Assembly: GCA_964420455.1 (NCBI GenBank)
Contig: CAYQTO010000027.1
Coordinates: 1-27,795 of the forward strand
Length of the DNA: 27,795 bases
Source: CAYQTO01 sp964420455
Lineage (GTDB): Bacteria > Sumerlaeota > Sumerlaeia > SLMS01
Reading direction: 5' to 3'
Shown one piece after another: positions 15,703 to 22,288 of this stretch. The notes under the pieces were generated by a model. That model saw only the letters and a list, made by a program, of their open reading frames with translations, was not told where the DNA came from and searched no databases. Position 1 is the stretch's first letter. The number at the start of each line of letters is the position of its first letter. A program made the position numbers and the translations under genes.

Positions 15703-16347
15703 TCACCGAACGGGGAACCCGATCCCCGGCCCAAACATGACAAGATCACCGTTGGAAACCGTCCCGTTGGTGGGATCGTAGGCAACCACGCCATCGCCGG
15801 TGATGTGGCCCGGCAGCCCCGGGGATCCACCGGCCGAAGGCCCCGCGTCGTGATCCGAATCGGGACCATGGCTGAGCAGGTACCACTGGGCCGCCCTGTT
15901 CACCGAGCCGAACATGGCGAAATGCAGCGCGTCGAATTCCTCCGTGCCCGCCTCCGCGCTGAAGTTCTCCGCATAGAACCGATCGGTGTAGTGATACGGC
16001 AGGTATCGCTCGTCCTTCTCGTCGAGATTCCGGAAGACGTCCTCCGAGAGGGTTGTCAGGTACGCGACCGGTGTCGTGAGGCGAACGGTGATCTTGGTTT
16101 CGAAGAAGGTACGCGCGTCCGATGCGGAAAGGAATCCGCCCCCGATATCGTCGGGAAAGGGGTACCGGTTGCTGTCGACCCGATAGGACTCGAGGGCGGT
16201 GGCATGGGTGCGCATCTCCGCCATGACGCGGGTGACCTTCGACCGGGTCTGCGCCTCGAGGAAATTAGGGACGGCGATGGCGGCAAGAATGGCGATGATG
16301 GCGACGACGATGAGAAGCTCGATGAGGGTGAAACCTCGGCGGTGCAT
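15703..16347 (-). CDS. type IV pilin-like pseudopilin (prepilin N-terminal methylation motif)
   Basis: A 214-aa secreted or envelope-anchored protein. The prepilin leader MHRRG is followed by the processing site G/FTLIE, with the conserved E5, and a hydrophobic helix LLIVVAIIAILAAIAVPNFL. The next segment (EAQTRSKVTRVMAEMRTHA, then LESYRVDSNRYP) is the usual amphipathic helix and beta entry of GspG/PulG-like proteins. The remaining tail carries acidic loops (GPDSDHDAGPSAGG) and ends with a NGDLVMFGPG element. It would be cleaved and methylated by a prepilin peptidase and assembled into a type II secretion or type IV pilus-like filament. No assembly ATPase or peptidase gene is near. A ribosome site GGAG lies 10 nt before ATG 16347. 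Confidence 0.92.
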   Translation of the reverse strand: MHRRGFTLIELLIVVAIIAILAAIAVPNFLEAQTRSKVTRVMAEMRTHATALESYRVDSNRYPFPDDIGGGFLSASDARTFFETKITVRLTTPVAYLTTLSEDVFRNLDEKDERYLPYHYTDRFYAENFSAEAGTEEFDALHFAMFGSVNRAAQWYLLSHGPDSDHDAGPSAGGSPGLPGHITGDGVVAYDPTNGTVSNGDLVMFGPGIGFPVR

Positions 16348-16367
16348 GGGCGTTTAGCTCCATAGGG

Positions 16368-16392
16368 GTTTCGTAGCATGTGCTACAGAAAC
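16368..16392. promoter_or_regulatory. inverted repeat upstream of the pseudopilin gene
   Basis: GTTTC GTAGC ATGT GCTAC A GAAAC: ten paired bases with one unpaired A and a 4-nt loop. On the minus strand it lies 20 nt before the pseudopilin ATG, just upstream of its ribosome-binding site. It may be an operator or a 5'-UTR hairpin. No T-run follows on either strand, so it is not a standard terminator. Confidence 0.4.
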
Positions 16393-16407
16393 AACCCTTG
16401 GGTAGAA

Positions 16408-16424
16408 GTTGACGCCGCGTCAAC
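16408..16424. promoter_or_regulatory. perfect 17-nt palindrome, candidate metal-regulator operator
   Basis: GTTGACGCCGCGTCAAC has 8-bp arms around one central C. It lies in the 176-nt gap between the divergent pseudopilin gene and the four-gene metal-handling cassette, about 100 nt before the first cassette gene, and contains a TTGACG that could act as a -35 element. The position suits an operator for the cassette. No specific regulator family can be named from the sequence. Confidence 0.4.
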
Positions 16425-16523
16425 GATCCTTCCATGAAATCCCTGTCAGCCACACCCTGTCCTTGCCCGAAACCCATCCCTTCCACCTAGCCTGAGAACC
16501 ATCTCTCGCGGAGATTTCCTCCC

Positions 16524-17045
16524 ATGCGCCTCTTCCTCCCCGCCGTTGCCACCCTTCTTTCCCTGCTTCTCCTGGCCTGCACGGCGGAGGACACTGCCGC
16601 CGACGCACCCACCACCCGCCCCGCCGCCGAGGCCTCCGCCGATGTCGTCGAGTGGCCCCAGCTCCGGGCTCTTGATGCGCTCGCCCACCGGGCCGAGGCG
16701 GCGGCCCGCATCGGCGACGCCGACGCCATTCGCGAAATCGCACCGGAGCTCGCCCGCCTCACCGAGGAGGTCACCCTCGAAACCGTTCCTTCCAATGCGA
16801 AAAGCCAGGAGGAGGTCCGGCTCCTCGTCGAGGATCTGCGCGCGCTCGGCAACGAGGTCGCCCGTGCCGCGCAGGTCGAGGACGCCCCGCTCCTGTCCGC
16901 CGCCACCGGCCTCCACGGGCTCATCCTCGAGATCATGGCCAAGGCCGGCATGCCCCACGTCCACGACGACCACGAGCACGATCACGATCACGATCACGGC
17001 GACCACGACCATGACCATGACCATGACCATGACCACGAGCACTAG
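16524..17045 (+). CDS. lipoprotein with His/Asp-rich metal-binding tail
   Basis: A 173-aa envelope lipoprotein. The signal peptide ends in the lipobox LLAC with acylated C19. An acidic disordered stretch (20-40) is followed by an alpha-helical central domain (41-142, rich in Ala, Glu and Arg). The C-terminus (145-173) alternates His with Asp or Glu and holds 14 histidines, a strong sign of Zn, Ni or Cu binding; zinc is most likely from the gene neighbourhood. A ribosome site GCGGAG lies about 10 nt before ATG 16524. The ABC ATPase begins 3 nt after its stop, so the two are probably translated together. The role suggested is a periplasmic metal trap or sensor for the adjacent ABC system. It resembles ZrgA-type proteins in tail design only; sequence homology is not claimed. 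Confidence 0.85.
   Translation: MRLFLPAVATLLSLLLLACTAEDTAADAPTTRPAAEASADVVEWPQLRALDALAHRAEAAARIGDADAIREIAPELARLTEEVTLETVPSNAKSQEEVRLLVEDLRALGNEVARAAQVEDAPLLSAATGLHGLILEIMAKAGMPHVHDDHEHDHDHDHGDHDHDHDHDHDHEH
16977..17036 (+). repeat. hexanucleotide tandem repeats encoding the His/Asp tail
   Basis: Three CACGAT units (16977-16994) and four GACCAT units (17007-17030), with related variants between and after, encode the alternating His-Asp residues of the lipoprotein tail. The use of two distinct repeat words within a few dozen bases suggests separate local expansions. Changes in copy number would alter tail length by two residues per unit without shifting the frame. Confidence 0.85.
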
Positions 17046-17048
17046 TCC

Positions 17049-17744
17049 GTGACCGGCGGCCTCGCCGTTGACCTCGAGGGCGTGCGCCTTCGCCTGGGGC
17101 GGGGCGGCCACGACGTGACCTTCTCGCTCGACCGTTGGGAGGTGCCGGCGGGGGCGCAGGTGGCCGTTTGTGGCCCGAGCGGTTGCGGCAAGTCGACTCT
17201 GCTGCATCTGGTGTGCGGCCTGAGGCGTGCCGACGCCGGCCGGCTGGAGGTGCTCGGGACCGATCTCGCCCGCCTGACGACCTGGGCGCTGGATGATTTC
17301 CGCGGCCGACACATTGGCGTGATCTACCAGTCGTTCAACCTGCTGGGGCCGCTGACAGCGGTCGAGAATGTGCTGGCGGGGATGCGGTTTTCGCGCCGCG
17401 TGCCGCACCGGGACCGTCGTGCCCGGGCGGCGGAAATGCTCGGGCGCGTGGGGCTTGCGGCAAGGGCGGGCCATTATCCGGCGACATTGAGCGTGGGCGA
17501 GCGCCAGCGCGTCGCCATCGCCCGGGCCCTGGCCAACACGCCCGACATTGTCGTGGCGGACGAGCCGACCGGAGCCCTGGACCCCGTCACTGCCGCCTCC
17601 GTGGCGGATCTCCTCCGCGGCCTCACCACCGAGTCCGGGGCGACGCTCCTGCTGGTGAACCACGACCGAGACCTCGCGGCGGCCTTCCCCTCCCAACTCG
17701 ACGCCGCGGGCCTCGTCCGCGATGGGGCGGGGGTGGCGGGATGA
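17049..17744 (+). CDS. ABC transporter ATP-binding protein, LolD/MacB-like
   Basis: A 231-aa cytoplasmic ATPase. Walker A is GPSGCGKST (42-50), the Q-loop is Q94 (VIYQSFNLLGPLTAVENV), the signature is LSVGERQRVAIARAL (147-161, in place of LSGGQ) and Walker B is IVVADEP (167-173). A D-loop GALD follows. The LTAVENV region and short length are typical of the LolD/MacB/FtsE group that pairs with FtsX-like permeases rather than importers with solute-binding proteins. The start is GTG at 17049, 3 nt after the His-rich lipoprotein stop; the stop overlaps the permease ATG by 4 nt (ATGA). Both point to a tight translational unit. The V in the signature motif is unusual but tolerated in the group. Confidence 0.93.
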   Translation: MTGGLAVDLEGVRLRLGRGGHDVTFSLDRWEVPAGAQVAVCGPSGCGKSTLLHLVCGLRRADAGRLEVLGTDLARLTTWALDDFRGRHIGVIYQSFNLLGPLTAVENVLAGMRFSRRVPHRDRRARAAEMLGRVGLAARAGHYPATLSVGERQRVAIARALANTPDIVVADEPTGALDPVTAASVADLLRGLTTESGATLLLVNHDRDLAAAFPSQLDAAGLVRDGAGVAG

Positions 17745-19084
17745 CGCTGCTCGGCATCGCCTGGCGCTACCTGTGGGGCCGGCCGGCCATCACACTGCTG
17801 CTGCTGGCGGCCGTGGCTCTCGGGTCCGGCCTGGTCTCCGCGGTGCTCACCCTCGCCCGGGAAAGCCGCAACGCCTTCGAGGCCGAGGCCGCCCTCTTCG
17901 ACATCGCCGTGGGCGCCAAGGGCAGCCCCCTCCAGCTCATCCTCAGCAGCGTCTACCACATCGACGTCCCCACCGGCAACGTCCCCTACGACGTCTATAC
18001 GAACCTGCTTGCGGATTCCCGCGTGGCCCGGGCCGTGCCCCTCGGGCTTGGGGACAACTATCGCGGGTTTCGCATCGTGGGAAGCGACGCCTCGCTCTTC
18101 GAACTGGCCCGCGATCCCCGCGCCGCAGAGCCGGGGCCCCTGCTCCGCGTGGCCACCGGCCGTGTCTATACAGCCCCGTTCGAGGTGGTCCTCGGCGCCG
18201 GCCTCCCGGAAGCCACCGGGCTCGCCATCGGCGACCGCTTCGTCGGCACCCACGGCTTTGTCACCGTCCCCGGATCCGAGGAGCACGACGAGTTTCCCTA
18301 CGAGGTGGTGGGCATCCTGGAGCGCACGGGGACGTCCGTTGACCGGGCGATCTATACGCCGATCGAGTCCGTCTGGGAGGTGCACGACGCGGAGGACGCG
18401 CGGCACGCGGCGCTCTTTGCCCCCGAGGGGGAGGAGGAAGACCGGGACGACGGCGGGGAGGCCGACAATGAGGAGGACGATGGCGGGTGGGGGTATTTTG
18501 CCCGTGCCGCCGGAGCCACCGGGCGCGAGCGCCCCCGGGAGGTCACGGCGGTCCTCCTCCAACTGACCTCGCCGGGCTGGCGCTTCGTGCTTCGCGAGGA
18601 AATCCAGGATTCGACCAACGCCATGGCAGCGATCCCGTTGATGGAAATGCACCGCCTGTACGAGCGGGTGCTGCGGCCGCTGCGCCAGGCGATGGTGGCG
18701 GTCGCAGGACTGGTGGTGCTGGTGGCGGCCTTGTCGATCCTGACGACGATGCTGCAGTCAGCAGAGCGGCGGCGGCGCGATCTCGCCCTGTTGCGCTCCC
18801 TGGGCGCCCGTGCGTGGGAAATCTTCGCCCTGGTCGTGCTCGAGGCCGTGTTCCTCAGCGTGCTCGGCGTTCTCGCCGGGGCGGCCCTCGGCCATGGGGT
18901 CCTCGCCCTCTTTGCCAATGCGCTCGCAGACCGCGCCGGCATCGCCATCAACGCCTGGTCGCTCTCCTCCGGCGAGGTAACTGCCCTTGCCGTCGTGGCG
19001 CTGGCGGGTACCTTGGCGGGTGTTGTCCCTGCGGCACTGGCCTATCGCCGCCCTGCCCACTCCGACCTTGCCCTCGACGTCTGA
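17741..19084 (+). CDS. FtsX/MacB-type ABC permease with acidic periplasmic insert
   Basis: A 447-aa inner-membrane protein. Transmembrane helix 1 spans about 16-38, followed by a large periplasmic MacB_PCD-like domain (about 40-290), then three helices in the last 150 residues (about 305-335, 360-390, 415-440). This is the architecture of FtsX/MacB mechanotransmission permeases. The loop FFDIAVGAKGSPLQ-like region (near 53-66) is characteristic of the DUF3299-associated subfamily. An acidic insert at about 229-247 (EGEEEDRDDGGEADNEEDD) is unlike the usual domain and might bind divalent metal; that is inference. ATG 17741 overlaps the ATPase stop. It is probably the membrane partner of that ATPase and of the His-rich lipoprotein. 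Confidence 0.88.
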   Translation: MTLLGIAWRYLWGRPAITLLLLAAVALGSGLVSAVLTLARESRNAFEAEAALFDIAVGAKGSPLQLILSSVYHIDVPTGNVPYDVYTNLLADSRVARAVPLGLGDNYRGFRIVGSDASLFELARDPRAAEPGPLLRVATGRVYTAPFEVVLGAGLPEATGLAIGDRFVGTHGFVTVPGSEEHDEFPYEVVGILERTGTSVDRAIYTPIESVWEVHDAEDARHAALFAPEGEEEDRDDGGEADNEEDDGGWGYFARAAGATGRERPREVTAVLLQLTSPGWRFVLREEIQDSTNAMAAIPLMEMHRLYERVLRPLRQAMVAVAGLVVLVAALSILTTMLQSAERRRRDLALLRSLGARAWEIFALVVLEAVFLSVLGVLAGAALGHGVLALFANALADRAGIAINAWSLSSGEVTALAVVALAGTLAGVVPAALAYRRPAHSDLALDV

Positions 19085-19092
19085 AGGCTCCC

Positions 19093-19764
19093 ATGCCCCG
19101 AGATCCTGAAAAGCCCAGTGGCCGCATTCTCCCGCTCGCCATCCGCGTGCTCTGGCTTGTGGGGCTCGTGCTGGTCTACCTGCGGTTCTTCGCGCCGGAG
19201 GCCCAGGGCCCCATCCCCCCGACGGACTACCTCGCGCTGCCCGGAACCGTCGACCTCGCCGCCGCCGACGGCCCCACCACCGGCACCACCGCCGGAATCC
19301 ATGGCGGACTCCACGACCTCTTTCGCAATGCCCGCCCGACCACGGCGACGCTCGCCGGCCGGGACGTCCTCACCTTCGACGAGATGGCCCGCACCCGCAT
19401 CGGCCTACGCCCACCACCGGTCTTTACGGACCGCGTCGCCCTCATGGACGGCCAGCGCGTCCGCCTCCTCGGCTTCATGGTCCCCTACGACAGCCTCACC
19501 GACATGCGGAACATGATGTTGCTCGACACGCCGGTGGGCTGCTATTTCTGCGAGCCCCCCTCGCCAGAGCGCGTCGCCTTCGCCCGTATAGACAGTCCCG
19601 AGCCGGTGGAGTTCGTCGACGAGGCGATCGAGGTGACCGGCACGCTCCGCCTCTGGAAGAAGGACAGCAACGAGCCTGCGCACCAGATGTTCCTCTTCGT
19701 GCTGGACGAGGCGACTTTCAAGCCCGCCCGGGGCGCCCTGTACCGCGACCGGGGCGACATCTGA
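19093..19764 (+). CDS. DUF3299 family membrane-anchored protein
   Basis: A 223-aa protein with one N-terminal transmembrane or signal-anchor helix (about 11-33), placing the rest outside the cytoplasm. The DUF3299-type core runs from about 118: VRLLGFMVPYD (123-133), MLLDTPVGCYFCEPPSPE (142-159) with C150 and C153, and EVTGTLRL (180-187). Family members normally carry GxCxHxPPPP-like text; here CYFCEPPSPE retains a Cys pair. DUF3299 genes are commonly found beside LolD/FtsX-like ABC genes and His-rich proteins in zinc-regulated operons, as here. ATG 19093 starts 8 nt after the permease stop; the frame upstream is antisense noise. The biochemical role is unknown; metal chelation or delivery is inference. 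Confidence 0.85.
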   Translation: MPRDPEKPSGRILPLAIRVLWLVGLVLVYLRFFAPEAQGPIPPTDYLALPGTVDLAAADGPTTGTTAGIHGGLHDLFRNARPTTATLAGRDVLTFDEMARTRIGLRPPPVFTDRVALMDGQRVRLLGFMVPYDSLTDMRNMMLLDTPVGCYFCEPPSPERVAFARIDSPEPVEFVDEAIEVTGTLRLWKKDSNEPAHQMFLFVLDEATFKPARGALYRDRGDI

Positions 19765-19839
19765 CCGCGCCGCACGCGGACACGGGCCTCACAGCCACTC
19801 CCACGTATAGACATGCCTCCCTGGAGGTCCACGCCGCGC

Positions 19840-20487
19840 CTAGTCGTCCCTGGGGCGCGCCACGATGATCGAGAGGTCGTCCGGCAGGTTTCCGTGGCGG
19901 CGGCGCAGGGCCCCCTCCAGAGCCGGGCCCACGTCCTCCACAATCGAGGTGGCCGCCAGCCGGATGATCTCGCCCGCGTCCAGATAGTTGAACAGGCCGT
20001 CGCTCGCCACCAGCAGCGTCCCCGAATGGAAGGCGTGGGTGAAGGGGTGGGGCCGGAGGTGGCCACTACCGACGAAGGGACGCTCGGGCTGGTGGGCGGT
20101 GAGGGGAATCGAGCCAACGTCGCTGACGAGCCAGCACTGGGAATCGCCGGCGCTGACTCCATAAACACGGCCGGGCATGGCGCACCCGATGATGGCGGTG
20201 GCCTGGCCGGCTTGGGGGTCGACAGCGAGTTCACGATCGATCTCCGTGAGTGCCCTTGAAAGATCCTCGGGAGAGGGGTGAGCGGAGGCACGGAAGAAGC
20301 GGCGGTCGATGGCGAGGACGATACCGCTGGCGGCCTCCGCTGCTCCGGCAAGGCCGCCGGCGCCGTCTGCAAGGACGAACAGGAGCCCGCCCGGCAGCCG
20401 CAGGAGCCCCACACGGTCCTCGGACCCGGCGCGATAGCTCGCGGTGTGGCGGGCAACGCGGAAAGGTTCGCCGGGGGACGTCGTCAC
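19840..20487 (-). CDS. PP2C-type (PPM) serine/threonine phosphatase domain protein
   Basis: A 215-aa cytoplasmic phosphatase of the metal-dependent PPM family. Core motifs are present: FVLADGAGGLAGAAEAA (metal-binding Asp of motif 2), YGVSAGDSQCWLV (canonical GDSR region), TLLVASDGLFNYL (canonical SDGL) and DDLSIIVARP near the C-terminus (canonical DNxT, here DD). All metal-binding aspartates appear conserved, so activity is likely. The GTG start at 20487 overlaps the stop of the upstream foldase gene by 4 nt (GTGA), whereas the longer open frame upstream is antisense. Substrates are unknown; a target among kinase-regulated proteins is plausible, but the only kinase-like protein in the window is catalytically dead. 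Confidence 0.85.
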   Translation of the reverse strand: MTTSPGEPFRVARHTASYRAGSEDRVGLLRLPGGLLFVLADGAGGLAGAAEAASGIVLAIDRRFFRASAHPSPEDLSRALTEIDRELAVDPQAGQATAIIGCAMPGRVYGVSAGDSQCWLVSDVGSIPLTAHQPERPFVGSGHLRPHPFTHAFHSGTLLVASDGLFNYLDAGEIIRLAATSIVEDVGPALEGALRRRHGNLPDDLSIIVARPRDD

Positions 20488-21884
20488 CGGCCGGGCAACG
20501 CGAGGTTGATGGGGTCGGCCCGGCCCTCGGCCTCGCGCACCTCCTCGGCGGTGGGAATCTTGTCCGCGGGGATGCCGCCGAGGTTGGTGATGATGCGGTG
20601 ACTGCGGGCTTCGCGGATCATCGCGAGGACGCGGGTGCGGGCGAGCTCGACCATGGCCCTGCGGATCGCCGGCAGCGCCGACTCGAAGGTCCGCCCCGTG
20701 GCCTCCGTCTTGTCGAGCACCTTGATCACGTGGAGCGAGTCGGGCACCTCCTGGCCCCGGCGCTTGAGTTCGAGGACATTGCTCACGTCGCCTCCGTCGA
20801 GTTTCTTGCCCTCGGCGCGGATCGGCCGCGGGAGGAGCGGCTCGTTGAACGTCACCCACCCGGTGGTGCCAAGGATGCCCTGCTCCATGCGGCGATACTC
20901 CGGGCGGGCAAAGAGCTGCTCGGGCTCGGCGCCACCATCCAGCGCGTCGCGCACCTCCCGCGCGAGCCGGTGCATGTCCCGCACGGCGCGGCGATCCTCC
21001 GTCCCCGTGAAGGTGACCGTGAAGTGGGCGATGTGATACCTTGCCGGCTCGTAGAAGAACTCCGGCGCCCTGTCATAGGCCCGGCGAAAATCGTCCTCGG
21101 TGATGTTCAGATCGATGAAGCGGTGGAGGAGCTTCTCGATCATGAGGGCGTCATAGACGGCGCGCTCGTAATCGTCGCGGTGAAATCGGAGACCGGCGAG
21201 TACGGAGTCGACCTGCTCATCCGTCAGGTTGGCCTGACGTTCGGCCTCGCGAAGGCGCTCGCGGAATTCGGTCTCCGTGACGACGACTCCCTGGCGGCGG
21301 GCCTCGTCGGCAAGGAGCGCGTGGGCGACCCAGTCCTGGAGAGCTGCCTCCTCCTCCCTCCGGATCGCCGCCTCGAGGAGCCGCTCCTGCTCCTCGACGG
21401 CCATACGGTCGCGAACGTCGACACTCCCTTCGGTGACCTCGCCGTCCGGGCCGATGGAGGCCAGCACCGTCGGCTGCTGCTCCTTGATCTCCCTCAGGAC
21501 ATCGTCGTAGCGTTCCGTCACCCGTGCCTGAATGTCCGCAAGGGTGAGGACCCGGGCGTTGACGATGGCGACGAGGATCTCGGCGGGCTCGGGGGTGGGC
21601 TGCGGCTCGAGCTCAACGGGCTGCTGCTCCGCCTCCCCGGGGTCCTTCGTTTGCGGGCGGACGGAAAGGCGCGGCTCCTCGTCCTCGAGAATAAGGGTCG
21701 TGGGATCCTGGGCGCGGAGCGGCGGCACGACGGGGGCGGCGGCCGGGAGCACAAGCACCGCCAGGATTTGGAAAAGAGAGATATACCGATGGGAACTTTT
21801 GGCAGGGCGCATCAGGCGCTTGATGCCCACAGGAACGGGCGATCGCAAGGATAAGTCGCCGTGGGAAACGGGAGGAATGGTCAT
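20484..21884 (-). CDS. secreted SurA/PpiC-type peptidyl-prolyl isomerase or foldase
   Basis: A 466-aa envelope chaperone. The N-terminus has a hydrophobic signal segment (ISLFQILAVLVLPAAAPVV) ending near AQDP, then a Pro/Glu-rich linker. A SurA-N-like helical domain begins ILVAIVNARVLTLADIQARV. The last third resembles a parvulin PpiC domain: ARYHIAHFTVTF, GTTGWVTFNEPLLP and VPDSLHVIKVLDKTEATGRTFESALP. ATG 21884 is chosen because AAGGAGA lies just upstream, although it leaves about 25 residues before the hydrophobic core; ATG 21812 would give a more classical signal peptide but has no ribosome site. It overlaps the phosphatase start by 4 nt and is divergent from leuA. Whether isomerase activity remains is unclear. 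Confidence 0.85.
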   Translation of the reverse strand: MTIPPVSHGDLSLRSPVPVGIKRLMRPAKSSHRYISLFQILAVLVLPAAAPVVPPLRAQDPTTLILEDEEPRLSVRPQTKDPGEAEQQPVELEPQPTPEPAEILVAIVNARVLTLADIQARVTERYDDVLREIKEQQPTVLASIGPDGEVTEGSVDVRDRMAVEEQERLLEAAIRREEEAALQDWVAHALLADEARRQGVVVTETEFRERLREAERQANLTDEQVDSVLAGLRFHRDDYERAVYDALMIEKLLHRFIDLNITEDDFRRAYDRAPEFFYEPARYHIAHFTVTFTGTEDRRAVRDMHRLAREVRDALDGGAEPEQLFARPEYRRMEQGILGTTGWVTFNEPLLPRPIRAEGKKLDGGDVSNVLELKRRGQEVPDSLHVIKVLDKTEATGRTFESALPAIRRAMVELARTRVLAMIREARSHRIITNLGGIPADKIPTAEEVREAEGRADPINLALPGR

Positions 21885-21893
21885 TCTCCTTCC

Positions 21894-21923
21894 TTGACAG
21901 GGGCCCGGGGCTCGTGGGCACTT
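21894..21923 (+). promoter_or_regulatory. candidate promoter for the T-box leader
   Basis: A perfect -35 box TTGACA lies at 21894-21899, about 70 nt before stem I of the T-box. The best -10 at normal spacing (GCACTT after 18 nt, 21918-21923) is poor. A GGGCAC/GTGCCC inverted repeat (21916-21921, 21933-21938) overlaps it. It is the only plausible promoter-like element in the gap, but support is weak. Confidence 0.22.
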
Positions 21924-21966
21924 GGGTCGGTGGTGCCCGCAGGGGCCACAAGACATCGCGATCAAA

Positions 21967-22248
21967 GGCGACGACGAGGAGCAGTAAGGAAGTTTGGCGC
22001 GTCCCGAGAGAAAGAGGCCTTTGGCTGGGAGCCTCTGACCGCCGCTTCCCGAACTCGCCTCCGAGCCGCCGGTGCGAAACCCCGACAAGGGGCGTGTAGA
22101 GCCGGCCGGATGGGACCTCCCCCGTTAGAGGAGGGATACGAAGCCCGCCCTGGCGGGAAAATCGGGGTGGTACCGCGCCATACTCGGGAAGGTTTCCCGG
22201 CGCCCCCGGTTCGGCGAATCGAGTGATCGGTTCGCCGAACCGGGGGCG
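21967..22248 (+). promoter_or_regulatory. leucine T-box riboswitch leader of leuA
   Basis: The leader senses uncharged tRNA-Leu. Stem I can be folded by eye: GGCG (21967) with CGCC (22067), GGAG (21978) with CTCC (22059), the AGTA element (21983-21986), GGAAG (21988) with CTTCC (22045), GGCG (21996) with CGCC (22040), the AG-bulge GAGAG (22006) and an apical AGAGGC/GCCTCT hairpin. On the 3' side the specifier loop reads GAA-CTC-GCC, giving specifier CTC (Leu) at 22054-22056. A stem III-like hairpin CCCGCC/GGCGGG (22144-22157) precedes the T-box sequence GGGTGGTACCGCG (22165-22177), whose TGGT pairs with the tRNA acceptor end. CGGGG (22163-22167) can pair with CCCCG (22204-22208) as an antiterminator strand, excluding the terminator. 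The downstream gene, leuA, matches the amino acid. Confidence 0.93.
22201..22248 (+). terminator. T-box-controlled terminator hairpin
   Basis: The arms CGCCCCCGGTTCGGCGAA (22201-22218) and its perfect 18-nt complement (22231-22248) enclose a 12-nt loop. It is followed by GTTCCCATTTCTG, only a weak T-tract. Its 5' arm overlaps the segment needed for the T-box antiterminator, so the two are mutually exclusive. It ends about 25 nt before the leuA ribosome site and does not mask it, which favours transcriptional over translational control. Confidence 0.8.
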
Positions 22249-22288
22249 TTCCCATTTCTGACCACTTTCTCCGGAGGGTACCGGAACG

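Noticed and set aside
16977..17036. Possible CRISPR or regulatory tandem repeat
   Set aside because: The repeat unit is 6 bp, in frame and encodes a metal-binding tail; there are no spacers.
16446..17696. 416-aa minus-strand open frame with a Val/Met/Ile repeat
   Set aside because: The apparent hydrophobic repeat is just the reverse complement of the His/Asp tandem repeat, in a gene with a clear lipobox and operon context.
19765..19839. Terminator between the convergent DUF3299 and phosphatase genes
   Set aside because: Only a CCTCC/GGAGG pair with a 2-nt centre is visible; too short and without T-tract.
20250..21854. 534-aa plus-strand open frame opposite the foldase and phosphatase
   Set aside because: Composition is that of an antisense frame; the minus-strand genes have signal, motifs and coupled starts.
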